NCBI GenBank assembly: GCA_964370825.1
Contig: CAYJKY010000016.1
Coordinates: 3,710-67,709 of the forward strand
From: CAYJBH01 sp964370825
GTDB taxonomy: Bacteria > Bacillota > Clostridia > Oscillospirales > Ruminococcaceae
DNA: 64,000 nucleotides
Reading direction: 5' to 3'
Shown here: positions 42,629-51,115 of the stretch, piece after piece
Position numbering within the stretch: position 1 is the first letter of the stretch
How the letters are laid out: every line of letters starts with the position of its first letter
Position numbers and translations under genes: made by a program
Notes under the pieces: model-generated
The model's input: only the letters and a program-made list of their open reading frames with translations
Databases searched by the model: none
Told to the model about the DNA's origin: nothing

Positions 42629-43555
42629 ATGGAACATCTATTAAAGCTCGGAGATCTTTCGGGCGAGGAGATAATCGATATACTCAATCTTGCCGACCAG
42701 CTGAAATATCAACAGATGCACGGTCTTCCGCACCGTCATCTCGAAGGAAAAACCCTCGGCATGATATTTCAAAAATCATCCACACGTACAAGGGTTTCTT
42801 TTGAGGTAGGCATGTATCAGCTTGGTGGGGCAGCATTATTCCTGTCATCAAATGATCTGCAGATAGGCCGCGGTGAACCGGTTTGCGATACCGCGCGGGT
42901 TCTCTCCCGCTACCTAAACGGCATTATGATAAGAACCTTCGAGCAGTCGGAGGTTGAGCAGCTTGCAGAGCACGGAAGCATACCAATTATTAACGGACTT
43001 ACCGACTATTGCCACCCCTGCCAGATTCTTGCCGATCTAATGACTATACGTGAGCACAAGGGGCACCTTGAGGGGCTAAAGATGTGTTATATTGGCGATG
43101 GAAACAACATGGCAAACTCACTTATTGTTGGAGGTTTAAAGGTTGGTATGTCGGTGAGCATTGCTACACCTGCCGGATATGAGCCTGCAAAGGATGTTAT
43201 GGAATTTGCAAAATCTTATGATTGTTTCAGCTATTCTCATAGCCCGATGGAGGCCGCAAAGGATGCCGATGTCGTGATAACAGATGTATGGGCATCCATG
43301 GGTCAGGAGGGCGAAGCCGAACAGCGCAGAAAGGCATTTGTCGGATACCAGATAAACGACGATTTGATGGCGGTTGCAAAGCCTGATGCCATGGTACAGC
43401 ACTGTCTGCCTGCCCACCGTGAAGAGGAGATAACTGCCAAGATTTTCGAGGAACATTCAGAGGAAATCTTTGATGAGGCGGAAAATCGCTTACATGCCCA
43501 AAAGGCCGTGCTTGTCAAGCTGATGGGAAGTAAGACCGGAAAGGAATTGTCATAG
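42629..43555 (+). CDS. argF: Ornithine carbamoyltransferase
   Basis: Makes citrulline from ornithine and carbamoyl phosphate. Carbamoyl-phosphate motif SSTRTRVSFE near residue 50, DYCHPCQILADLMT near 128, and the ornithine-binding HCLPAHR near 265. About 308 residues. The ATG at 42629 behind GAAAGGA is preferred; the frame opens 16 codons earlier, inside argD. Completes the ornithine-to-arginine steps with argG and argH at the other end of the operon. Confidence 0.96.
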   Translation: MEHLLKLGDLSGEEIIDILNLADQLKYQQMHGLPHRHLEGKTLGMIFQKSSTRTRVSFEVGMYQLGGAALFLSSNDLQIGRGEPVCDTARVLSRYLNGIMIRTFEQSEVEQLAEHGSIPIINGLTDYCHPCQILADLMTIREHKGHLEGLKMCYIGDGNNMANSLIVGGLKVGMSVSIATPAGYEPAKDVMEFAKSYDCFSYSHSPMEAAKDADVVITDVWASMGQEGEAEQRRKAFVGYQINDDLMAVAKPDAMVQHCLPAHREEEITAKIFEEHSEEIFDEAENRLHAQKAVLVKLMGSKTGKELS

Positions 43556-43557
43556 TT

Positions 43558-45519
43558 ATGAGAGAAAAATTTTATATTACAACACCCATATATTACCCCT
43601 CCGATAAACTTCATATCGGCCACGCTTATTCTACGGTTATCGCCGATGCTTTAGCAAGATATAACCGTATGTGTGGTAAAGATGTCATCTTTTTGACCGG
43701 TACCGACGAGCATGGTAAAAAGATTGAGGATAAAGCAGCGGAAAAAGGTGTAACACCTAAACAATATGTCGACGAAATTGTCGTTGGCATAAAAAGTTTG
43801 TGGGAGCTGATGAATGTCAGCTACGACCGTTTTATCCGTACTACCGACGAATACCATGAGGAGTCGGTGCAAAAAATATTTAAAAAGTTATATGACAGCG
43901 GTGACATCTATAAGGATAAATACGAGGGACACTACTGTAAACCTTGCGAGAGTTTTTGGACCAAAACTCAACTAACAGAGGAAAAATGTCCCGACTGTGG
44001 TGGTGAGGTTACGCTCGAGAGCGAGGAGGCATATTTCTTCCGTCAATCAAAATATGCCGACCGCTTGCTTGCCCTTTATGAGGAGAGACCTGATTTTATT
44101 CAGCCCGAAACACGTAAAAATGAGATGATCTCTTTTATCAAACAGGGACTTAACGATCTCTGTGTTTCCAGAACCTCGGTAAGCTGGGGTGTTCCGGTCG
44201 ATTTTGATCCCGACCACACCGTATATGTGTGGATTGATGCACTTACAAACTATATCAATGCCCTCGGCTATGAGAATGAGAAGTATAACGATTATGACCG
44301 CTACTGGCCGGCAGACCTTCATCTAATGGCTAAAGAGATACTGAGATTTCACGCCGTTATCTGGCCTTCTATACTGATGGCACTTGATCTTCCCATGCCA
44401 AAACAGGTTTATGCACACGGTTGGCTTTTGTTCTCGGGCGGCAAGATGAGCAAGTCTAAAGGCAATATAATAGACCCCGTTATCCTCTGTGACCGCTACT
44501 CGGTAGATGCTATACGGTATTTCTTATTAAGGGATGTTCCTTTCGGCAATGATGGCGAGTTTTCTAACGAGGCATTGTTCGGAAGAATTAATCAGGATTT
44601 GGCAAATGACCTCGGCAATCTTTTATCTCGCACCGTGTCAATGCAGATTAAATATTTTAACGGAACCCTGCCCACCGAACAGCTGTCCGGTGAGGAGGAT
44701 GCCGAATTGCTGGAAAAAACCGCAAATGTTGTGGCAAAGGTTGCCACCGAGATGGAGAAATACGACACACCAGCCGCACTTTCAGCTATTTTTGAAGTTG
44801 TGGGCAGTGCTAATCGCTATATCGACAGAACGGCTCCCTGGGCACTTGCAAAGGAGGAGTCAAATCGACCGAGACTTGCAAGGGTATTATACAACCTCGG
44901 TGAAGCTCTGCGTCATGTAGCAATACTCATAACCCCATTTATACCGGAAGCATCGGTTAAAATGTTAGAGGCGTTATCGCTTACACCACAGGATAAATCC
45001 GGTTGTTATGAGGGAATTACCGAAAAACTACCTGCCGACTTTTCGGTAAAACAGATTCCGGCGCTTTTCCCAAGAATTGACATAGAAAAGGAGTTGGAGG
45101 CACTCGAGGCATTGCAACCAAAAAAAGAAGAGCCGAAGAAGGAGGCTAAACCGGAAAAGGTAAAAGCAGCTGTAGAGGTTGGCGAGATAGGATATGAGGA
45201 CTTTATGAGCTGCCTGCTTATCTGTGCCGAAATTAAGGCATGTGAAAGGGTTAAGGGAGCAGATAAACTGTTAAAGCTTACCCTTTTTGATGGCGAACGT
45301 GATAGGACGGTTGTTTCCGGAATAGCCGAATACTATGATGCAGAGCAACTTATAGGCAAAAAGATTGCACTTGTAGCAAACCTTAAACCTGCAAAGTTAC
45401 GCGGTGTTATCAGCGAAGGAATGATTTTAGCCGCTGACAGCGTTAATGCCAACGGCGACAATGATGTAACGGTATTATTTTTACCGGACAATCTGCCCTG
45501 CGGTAGCAGAATTCGATAA
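43558..45519 (+). CDS. metG: Methionyl-tRNA synthetase with C-terminal tRNA-binding domain
   Basis: Charges tRNA-Met. Class I synthetase with HIGH-type LHIGHAYS near residue 19, a zinc knuckle (CKPCE and CPDCG, about 127-147), KMSKSKGN near 300, an anticodon-binding helical domain, a charged linker rich in Lys/Glu, and a C-terminal EMAP/Trbp111-like OB fold (about 550-653) that makes the enzyme a dimer. 653 residues, the MetG1 form. It begins two bases after argF, so it is probably co-transcribed with the arginine genes; no functional link is evident. Confidence 0.96.
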   Translation: MREKFYITTPIYYPSDKLHIGHAYSTVIADALARYNRMCGKDVIFLTGTDEHGKKIEDKAAEKGVTPKQYVDEIVVGIKSLWELMNVSYDRFIRTTDEYHEESVQKIFKKLYDSGDIYKDKYEGHYCKPCESFWTKTQLTEEKCPDCGGEVTLESEEAYFFRQSKYADRLLALYEERPDFIQPETRKNEMISFIKQGLNDLCVSRTSVSWGVPVDFDPDHTVYVWIDALTNYINALGYENEKYNDYDRYWPADLHLMAKEILRFHAVIWPSILMALDLPMPKQVYAHGWLLFSGGKMSKSKGNIIDPVILCDRYSVDAIRYFLLRDVPFGNDGEFSNEALFGRINQDLANDLGNLLSRTVSMQIKYFNGTLPTEQLSGEEDAELLEKTANVVAKVATEMEKYDTPAALSAIFEVVGSANRYIDRTAPWALAKEESNRPRLARVLYNLGEALRHVAILITPFIPEASVKMLEALSLTPQDKSGCYEGITEKLPADFSVKQIPALFPRIDIEKELEALEALQPKKEEPKKEAKPEKVKAAVEVGEIGYEDFMSCLLICAEIKACERVKGADKLLKLTLFDGERDRTVVSGIAEYYDAEQLIGKKIALVANLKPAKLRGVISEGMILAADSVNANGDNDVTVLFLPDNLPCGSRIR

Positions 45520-45526
45520 CAATAGC

Positions 45527-45557
45527 ACTGCGAGACGGATTAATTCTGTCTCGCAGT
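45527..45557 (+). terminator. Strong hairpin between metG and the homocysteine methyltransferase
   Basis: ACTGCGAGAC and GTCTCGCAGT, perfect 10-bp arms, 11-base loop, then AAATTTTAT and the next ribosome site within ten bases. Either a terminator of the arginine-metG transcript or a processing/attenuation stem for the next gene. Confidence 0.6.
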
Positions 45558-45580
45558 AAATTTTATAGGAGATTATTAAT

Positions 45581-46396
45581 ATGTCATTTGTTTATTTAGA
45601 CGGTGCACTCGGAAGCAACCTTATGGAAAAGGGCGTAGATGTGGTGTCTGAGCTTAATATTGTAGCGCCGGAGCGTGTTATGGATCTTCACAAAAAATAC
45701 ATTGCCGCAGGCTCTGACATTATATGTAGCAACACATTCAGTGCAAACTGCTATGCAAAAAGCGAATACTCGGTAAGTGATCTTGTGAGAAGCGGGGTGA
45801 GCATTGCTAAGCAGGCAGTCGAGGTTAGCTCTGTTAAGGTTGCCTTTGACATCGGACCCTTATCCGAGCTGTTGGAGCCCTACGGTGACCTTACCGAGGA
45901 GGAATGCTGCGAACAATACGCCGAAATAATTGCAGCAGGCATTGCAGTAAACCCTGATTATATATTTTTTGAAACCTTCATGGATTTAGAGATGCTTGAA
46001 ATTGCGGTTAAACAGACGCTCAAATACAATGTCCCTTTACTCTGCTCTATGAGCTTTACCGAGGTAGGAAAAACTATTATGGGTAATTCGGTAGAGCAAA
46101 TGATAGAAAGGCTTTCTAAGTACCCTCTTGCCGCAATAGGGCTTAACTGCTCTATGGAGCCGGAAAAATCACTGCCGATAGCAAGAGAGTTCAGAAAAAT
46201 AACCGACTTGCCGATTATTTTCAAGCCTAATGCCGGCAAACCACAAGTTTCAGAGGACGGCATTAGCTATGAAGATGCAGAGCTTTTTGCAAGAGAATTT
46301 GCAGGAATAGAGGATATTGGGAATGTATATATCGGAGGCTGTTGCGGAAGTACTCCGGAGCATATAAGTAGGCTTGTGAGTAATTTAATGCGTTAG
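45581..46396 (+). CDS. Stand-alone homocysteine S-methyltransferase domain protein
   Basis: Zinc-dependent methyl transfer to homocysteine, giving methionine. N-terminal FVYLDGALGSNLMEKG, SNTFSANCYA near residue 45, and three zinc cysteines: GLNCSMEP near 189 and GGCCGSTPEHI near 252. 271 residues, equal to the first domain of MetH or to MmuM-type enzymes, without folate or cobalamin domains. The methyl donor may be S-methylmethionine or a separate corrinoid protein. ATG behind TAGGAGAT. The stop overlaps the tail of the convergent MATE gene. Confidence 0.87.
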   Translation: MSFVYLDGALGSNLMEKGVDVVSELNIVAPERVMDLHKKYIAAGSDIICSNTFSANCYAKSEYSVSDLVRSGVSIAKQAVEVSSVKVAFDIGPLSELLEPYGDLTEEECCEQYAEIIAAGIAVNPDYIFFETFMDLEMLEIAVKQTLKYNVPLLCSMSFTEVGKTIMGNSVEQMIERLSKYPLAAIGLNCSMEPEKSLPIAREFRKITDLPIIFKPNAGKPQVSEDGISYEDAELFAREFAGIEDIGNVYIGGCCGSTPEHISRLVSNLMR

Positions 46397-47734
46397 ATTT
46401 AAGTATAGCGTTTTGCTTCTCGTCAGATAGACATAATAGACAATACACATTATGATTTGTATAAAGGTAGCTATGGGGGTAGACAGACCAATCAGGAACA
46501 GGGATGTAGGCGTTATCAAGCTAAAAAGATACACTAATGTTATTCTTATTGCCAATGCACCGAAAACACCCTGTATCATCACGAATAGTGTCTTACCGTA
46601 ACCGCTGAAATATCCGGTAACATTAAACATTATAGATACAAGTAACACATCAAGCGCATACGCCTGTAGATATGGTATTGCTGTGTTTATTACGGATGTA
46701 TCGTTGCTGAATATCCCTATTATAAGTTCGCCGTGAAAAAAAGATATATAACCTGTTATTACGCTTACAGACAATGAAATTAATATGCTTATCACCGTTC
46801 CGGTTCGTGCTCTTTCGTGTTGACCGGCACCGGAATTTTGCGCAACAAACACCGAAATTGACTGCATAAATGAAATAGGAACAAGCATCACCAGCCCGAT
46901 TATCTTTTCAACCAGTCCAACAGCCGCAGAGTATACAACGCCAAATTGATTAATTATTATCGTGATTGCCAAAAATGAGAAGCTTACTAAAACACTTTGC
47001 AATGCAATCGGGATACCAAGCTTAAGTGTCTGTTTTATGTATATCAGCTGTGGTCGAAACATGCCAATGCTAAAAATTATTAGCTGTTTTCTGTTTGCAA
47101 TAAATATTGACAGTACTACGCTTATTGTCTGTGCTGTAGCGGTTGCAATAGCGGCACCCGACGCACCCATGTTGAATACACCTACAAGCAGCAGATCACC
47201 TACTATGTTGACAATACATGCTATTCCAACCGTATACAGCGCTGTCTTTGAATCGCCGAGACCTCTAAATATACTGCTTAAAATATTGTACATAAATATC
47301 ATCGGAATTCCGATTGAGCAATAAAAAATATATCTGCCGGTCTCTTCTAATGCCTCTTCGGGTGTGTTTAGCAGTCCGAGAATATCATTATTGAACATTA
47401 TCAAAATGGTGATAATAATTAATGCCAACAGCATAAATATTAATATAGAGTTGCCGATTATTGCCGTGTTTTCATTGCCTCTTCCCTGCCCTATCTTTCG
47501 ACCGACAAGAATTGTTGTTCCGGTGGCGAGTCCGGCGCAAAGTGAGGTTATTGTATTAATCAACTGGCTTCCGGTAGACACTGCCGATACCGCCTCTACG
47601 GTAGAAAAATTACCGACTATCAACATATCAACCGTTGAGTATGTAATCTGCAAAATGAGTGCAAGCATTATTGGCAAGGTAAATCCAATCAAGGACTTAA
47701 AAGTGTTTCCCTCAAGAAGGCTGTTTTTTGTCAT
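46385..47734 (-). CDS. MATE-family efflux transporter
   Basis: Twelve-helix multidrug/toxin extrusion antiporter driven by Na+ or H+. N-terminal pattern LIGFTLPIMLALILQITYSTVDMLIVG and FRGLGDSKTALYT near residue 165 fit the DinF/NorM group. About 449 residues from the ATG at 47734, which has GGAGACGG upstream. It sits behind a near-consensus promoter and a perfect stem-loop in its leader, so it is likely regulated. Substrate unknown. Confidence 0.9.
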   Translation of the reverse strand: MTKNSLLEGNTFKSLIGFTLPIMLALILQITYSTVDMLIVGNFSTVEAVSAVSTGSQLINTITSLCAGLATGTTILVGRKIGQGRGNENTAIIGNSILIFMLLALIIITILIMFNNDILGLLNTPEEALEETGRYIFYCSIGIPMIFMYNILSSIFRGLGDSKTALYTVGIACIVNIVGDLLLVGVFNMGASGAAIATATAQTISVVLSIFIANRKQLIIFSIGMFRPQLIYIKQTLKLGIPIALQSVLVSFSFLAITIIINQFGVVYSAAVGLVEKIIGLVMLVPISFMQSISVFVAQNSGAGQHERARTGTVISILISLSVSVITGYISFFHGELIIGIFSNDTSVINTAIPYLQAYALDVLLVSIMFNVTGYFSGYGKTLFVMIQGVFGALAIRITLVYLFSLITPTSLFLIGLSTPIATFIQIIMCIVYYVYLTRSKTLYLNLTH

Positions 47735-47760
47735 TCCGTCTCCAAATGTATAACATAGAT

Positions 47761-47798
47761 TAAACTGCATGAAGATAAAATTTCACTCATGCAGTTTA
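47761..47798 (-). repeat. Perfect 12-bp stem-loop in the MATE leader
   Basis: TAAACTGCATGA and TCATGCAGTTTA around a 14-base loop, about 13 bases after the predicted transcription start and 27 before the ATG. No T run follows, so an operator or an RNA control element is more likely than a plain terminator. Confidence 0.6.
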
Positions 47799-47817
47799 TA
47801 GTAATTCTCTGTAGGAT

Positions 47818-47846
47818 ATTATATCATTGTTTACGTATTATGTCAA
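47818..47846 (-). promoter_or_regulatory. Near-consensus promoter of the MATE gene
   Basis: Minus strand TTGACA (47841-47846), 17 bases, TATAAT (47818-47823). Both boxes and the spacer are perfect; the -35 box touches the stop of the upstream gene. Confidence 0.85.
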
Positions 47847-48514
47847 TTTGTTGCTATCGTTGCTGCCGCCTCAGTCGCCTTTTCCTTTTTTTCGCTACGC
47901 TTTTTTACCAGTGTAACAATAACCGTAAACAGAATTAAGGTTAGTATGGAGATTATCAAGCCAATCGGGTTATCCTGAATATTGGATGCGGAATACCCCA
48001 GATATACGTATACAAAGCTACCGGGAAGCATACCTAAAAATGTAGCCAAGGCATAGTGTTTGTACTTAATATTTAATATTCCGCTCAGATAGTTGACAGC
48101 TGCAAACGGAAACAATGGAATAAGCCGTATGTACATCATAAAAACAAAACCGTTGTCCTGAGCTTTTTTTGTAGCACTTTCGATAAAGCTACCCGATTTC
48201 ACATACCTGCCGATAATATCCTTGCCAAGCAGTTTAGATAGCCCGAATGAGATATGACATCCAAGATTACTTGCTATCACCGTAAGCAACAGTCCAGGCC
48301 AAAACCCGAACAATGGACCTGAAATTAGTGTGAATGCTGATGCCGGAACGGCAAATGTCACCGCGATGCCATATACAAAGATAAAGATAATTGGTGCAAA
48401 CGGATTTTCTCTTACAGCCTCTATTAAACCCAATAGGTAGTCGACATTGAGGTAATCTCTAAAGATAATGGCTAACCCTATCAGGATAACCGCCGCAATA
48501 ATAATCTTTTTCAT
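47843..48514 (-). CDS. TVP38/TMEM64 (VTT-domain) membrane protein
   Basis: Polytopic membrane protein of the SNARE-associated/VTT group, related to DedA flippase-like proteins. Five to six hydrophobic helices; the family core is FAVPASAFTLISGPLFGFWPG (near residue 55), SKLLGKD and the RLIPLFPFAAVNYLSG re-entrant motif near 130. 223 residues ending in a basic, alanine-rich tail. Last of a three-gene operon with a CDP-alcohol phosphatidyltransferase and a flavoprotein, which suggests a lipid-related job. Confidence 0.87.
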   Translation of the reverse strand: MKKIIIAAVILIGLAIIFRDYLNVDYLLGLIEAVRENPFAPIIFIFVYGIAVTFAVPASAFTLISGPLFGFWPGLLLTVIASNLGCHISFGLSKLLGKDIIGRYVKSGSFIESATKKAQDNGFVFMMYIRLIPLFPFAAVNYLSGILNIKYKHYALATFLGMLPGSFVYVYLGYSASNIQDNPIGLIISILTLILFTVIVTLVKKRSEKKEKATEAAATIATN

Positions 48515-48515
48515 T

Positions 48516-49121
48516 TCACCCCTCCAATGTTTGAATATGTTTTGTGTATTTGTAAATTTTATGCATCCTTATGATTCCGGTAATAAACATAAGCAGGTTA
48601 AAAATATTTAGTGTGTAGACAATAAAATTGGGGAACATCATAATAAGGCTGAAAAATATAAAGGATTCTGTTCGCTCAACAAGCCCGAAATCATAATACA
48701 TGCTCTTTTTTCCGGTGTTTTTAAAAAGGCTACCCGCAAGCATAAAGGTGGAAAAGTTAAACATGGCACCGGCAAAAAACAAAAGATAAGTCAATGCAAA
48801 CTGCGGCATATAGATATAGCATGCAATAATTACAGCCGCCTCCACCATTCGGTCGAAAACAAGGTCCATATATGCACCAAAAGGTGATGTTTTACCGGTC
48901 AGTCGTGCAACCGTACCATCCAAAACATCCAACAGACCGGAAAGCCACAAAAGCACTACTGCAACAAATGTGTTGCCTATTGCGAGAAAGAACGCCGACA
49001 ACAAACCCACTACCAGTGCGGCTACAGTAATCGTGTTGGGGTGAATTCTAGTTAGTCCCGATTTTTTTGCAAGCTCATCAAAGCCTTTTTGAAAGTTTTT
49101 TCTTGCATTTGTGTCTATCAT
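48516..49121 (-). CDS. CDP-alcohol phosphatidyltransferase family protein
   Basis: Membrane enzyme joining a CDP-activated lipid and an alcohol. The catalytic motif D-x2-D-G-x2-A-R-x8-G-x3-D-x3-D is complete in DVLDGTVARLTGKTSPFG and the following YMDLVFDRM (about residues 65-91). Roughly six membrane helices. About 201 residues from the ATG at 49121, which overlaps the upstream stop as ATGA; TTG at 49139 is in frame but inside the site. Product (phosphatidylglycerol phosphate, phosphatidylinositol phosphate or other) cannot be told. Confidence 0.88.
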   Translation of the reverse strand: MIDTNARKNFQKGFDELAKKSGLTRIHPNTITVAALVVGLLSAFFLAIGNTFVAVVLLWLSGLLDVLDGTVARLTGKTSPFGAYMDLVFDRMVEAAVIIACYIYMPQFALTYLLFFAGAMFNFSTFMLAGSLFKNTGKKSMYYDFGLVERTESFIFFSLIMMFPNFIVYTLNIFNLLMFITGIIRMHKIYKYTKHIQTLEG

Positions 49122-50563
49122 ATATCTGTTAATCCCCAACGTATTTGTCTTGTTACTATCATTTTTAGAAGATTACGTTGCCACTCCTTTGCGCCGCTAA
49201 CATAGTCGGCAAGGGCAACTGACTTCAGTATCTCGCCCTGTATCGGGTATTGGTATATAATCGAGAGCAGACTGCTAAGTTTCATCTTTTTGCTTATAAG
49301 CAACGATAAAACCGGCAACATTTCTGCCGAACATTCACCCACTATTGTGGCGCCTATAACACGTTTTTTAGTGTCAAGAATTATTTTTACAAAACCAATC
49401 CTATCGTCCTGTGCCTTAGAGCGATCATTTTCTGCTATATTCTTGCTGTAAACATAGCCAAAGCACCCCTTTTCCTTAGCCTGTGCCTCGGTTAATCCTA
49501 CGTGAGACACTTCCGGCATGGTAAAGGTTGACCAACATATGTTATGATAACTCTTTTTGAACATCGGAAATATCAATGCATTTCGCACAATCATGCCTGC
49601 TTCATAACCTGCGGCATGGGTAAACATGTATCCTCCACATGCATCACCGCAAGCATAAATATTTTTCTTGTTGGTGCGCATATATTCATCCACATAGATA
49701 AAACCTTTAGAATCGGTAAAGACACCTGCCTCGTCCAACCCTATGTCCTGTGTGTTTGGTTTTCTACCGGTCGCTACAAGCAATGCATCGGCATATATGT
49801 CACGTGTGGCATCATCACTTTTTAAAGAAAGTTTTACACCATCTCCATGTTGTTCTACACCTGTTGTCCTGTAACCTTCATAAAGTATCACTCCATCTTC
49901 GGTAATCGCCTTTTTCATTATGTCACCGACCTCGGGTTCATCCTTTGTAAACAAATTACCGGAACGTGATATCATATGTACCTTGCTACCAAGATTTGCA
50001 AAGCCTTGTCCCAACTCAAGGCCTATAACACCGCTACCGAGTATGATCAAATCATTAGGCAGCTTCTTTAAATCGAAAATTGATTCGTTTGTGTAGTATT
50101 TCACCTTGTTCAAGCCGTTAATGTTCGGAACAGCTGCGGTTGAGCCGGTTGCTATCACAATTTTTTTTGTTGTAAATATCTCGTCGTTAACAGATATTTC
50201 ATGCTCAGACAACAGCCTGCCGAAACCAATCTTTACGGTAACACCAAGCGATTCAAATCTATCAACCGAATCGTGAGGAGCAATCTCGGATATCACCTGC
50301 TCTACACGACCCATAACCTTAGATAGCGAGACCTTAAAGCCGGCATCATCTATGCCGTAATCGCCCGATTTTCTCATTTGACGTGCTAGATGTGCCGACT
50401 TCAAGAATGTTTTACTTGGCACACAGCCATAGTTTAAACAATCTCCTCCCATCTTACGACCTTCTATCAACAGAACCTTAGCACCGAGTCCGGCCGCTCC
50501 CGAGGCAACCACTAATCCCCCACTACCTGCACCGATAATTGCTATATCGAATTCATATTTCAT
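49118..50563 (-). CDS. Mercuric-reductase/dihydrolipoamide-dehydrogenase-like flavoprotein
   Basis: FAD- and NAD(P)H-binding disulfide oxidoreductase. FAD loop IIGAGSGGLVVASGAAGLG near residue 8, redox-active disulfide GGDCLNYGCVPSKTF near 40, NAD loop ILGSGVIGLELGQ near 178, second FAD motif NIYACGDACGG near 305 and a C-terminal dimerisation domain. The usual His-Pro-Thr active-site motif is replaced by YQYPIQGE, as in mercuric-reductase-like proteins of unknown substrate. No N-terminal HMA domain. About 481 residues from the ATG at 50563, behind GGGGAG. First of an operon with lipid-type membrane genes; not adjacent to 2-oxoacid dehydrogenase genes. Confidence 0.87.
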   Translation of the reverse strand: MKYEFDIAIIGAGSGGLVVASGAAGLGAKVLLIEGRKMGGDCLNYGCVPSKTFLKSAHLARQMRKSGDYGIDDAGFKVSLSKVMGRVEQVISEIAPHDSVDRFESLGVTVKIGFGRLLSEHEISVNDEIFTTKKIVIATGSTAAVPNINGLNKVKYYTNESIFDLKKLPNDLIILGSGVIGLELGQGFANLGSKVHMISRSGNLFTKDEPEVGDIMKKAITEDGVILYEGYRTTGVEQHGDGVKLSLKSDDATRDIYADALLVATGRKPNTQDIGLDEAGVFTDSKGFIYVDEYMRTNKKNIYACGDACGGYMFTHAAGYEAGMIVRNALIFPMFKKSYHNICWSTFTMPEVSHVGLTEAQAKEKGCFGYVYSKNIAENDRSKAQDDRIGFVKIILDTKKRVIGATIVGECSAEMLPVLSLLISKKMKLSSLLSIIYQYPIQGEILKSVALADYVSGAKEWQRNLLKMIVTRQIRWGLTDI

Positions 50564-50621
50564 TATTACTCCCCATCGGACAATACAATTATTATGTGAA
50601 TTTCGTCCACTCTTTATAAAC

Positions 50622-50650
50622 ATTATATCTAATTTTGTTTAAAGCGTCAA
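50622..50650 (-). promoter_or_regulatory. Promoter of the flavoprotein operon
   Basis: Minus strand TTGACG (50645-50650), 17 bases, TATAAT (50622-50627), giving a leader of about 50 bases. Confidence 0.75.
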
Positions 50651-50669
50651 CCAATTAATAAAAGTTCAC

Positions 50670-50711
50670 AAAAAAAACATAGCATTTTGGCTGAAATCAC
50701 AAAATGCTATG
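50670..50711 (-). terminator. Rho-independent terminator after mrnC
   Basis: Minus strand CATAGCATTTTG and CAAAATGCTATG (perfect 12-bp stem, 10-base loop) followed by eight T residues. It ends the seven-gene acn-to-mrnC transcript. Confidence 0.88.
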
Positions 50712-50719
50712 CAAAAACG

Positions 50720-51100
50720 TCAATGATTGGTGCATATGTCGAGTATTTCATTGAGTCTATCCTTGTCACCACGCAGATAAAGCCAGCCTATCAAACACTC
50801 TACACCGGTAGCAGCTCTATACTCCTGCACCGTTGCATTTTTCGGAACAGCACCGCTATCAGTATTTCTTCCGCGTTTCATGGCGGCGAGTTCCTCCTCG
50901 CTCAGAACATTCAGCAACCTTTCATATGCCCTAGACTGACCCTTTGCGCTAACCATATCAGTTGTAAGCTTGTGAAGCTCCGAAAGTTTTGAAACGCCAT
51001 TCTTTACCAGCGATTCACGCATATATAACTCAAGCACGGCATCGCCGATATATGCGAGAACATTTGGTGAGCAGGAAATCGGATTGAAATCACTCTTCAT
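50720..51100 (-). CDS. mrnC: Mini-ribonuclease 3
   Basis: RNase III catalytic domain without the dsRNA-binding domain; in Bacillus it matures 23S rRNA. LAYIGDAVLELYMRE is the RNase III signature with the catalytic Asp (near residue 18), and EYRAATGVECLIGWLYL carries the second acidic cluster (near 95). About 126 residues. The ATG at 51100 behind AAGGTG is preferred over the in-frame GTG at 51112. It often sits beside cysS in Firmicutes; here it ends an operon after obgE. Confidence 0.92.
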   Translation of the reverse strand: MKSDFNPISCSPNVLAYIGDAVLELYMRESLVKNGVSKLSELHKLTTDMVSAKGQSRAYERLLNVLSEEELAAMKRGRNTDSGAVPKNATVQEYRAATGVECLIGWLYLRGDKDRLNEILDICTNH

Positions 51101-51115
51101 CTGTATTAACACCTT

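Noticed and set aside
50678..50711. Resemblance between the mrnC terminator (CATAGCA...TGCTATG) and the palindrome upstream of the DtxR-family gene
   Set aside because: Arm length and spacing differ, and the mrnC copy has a long T run and no promoter beside it, so it is better explained as a terminator.
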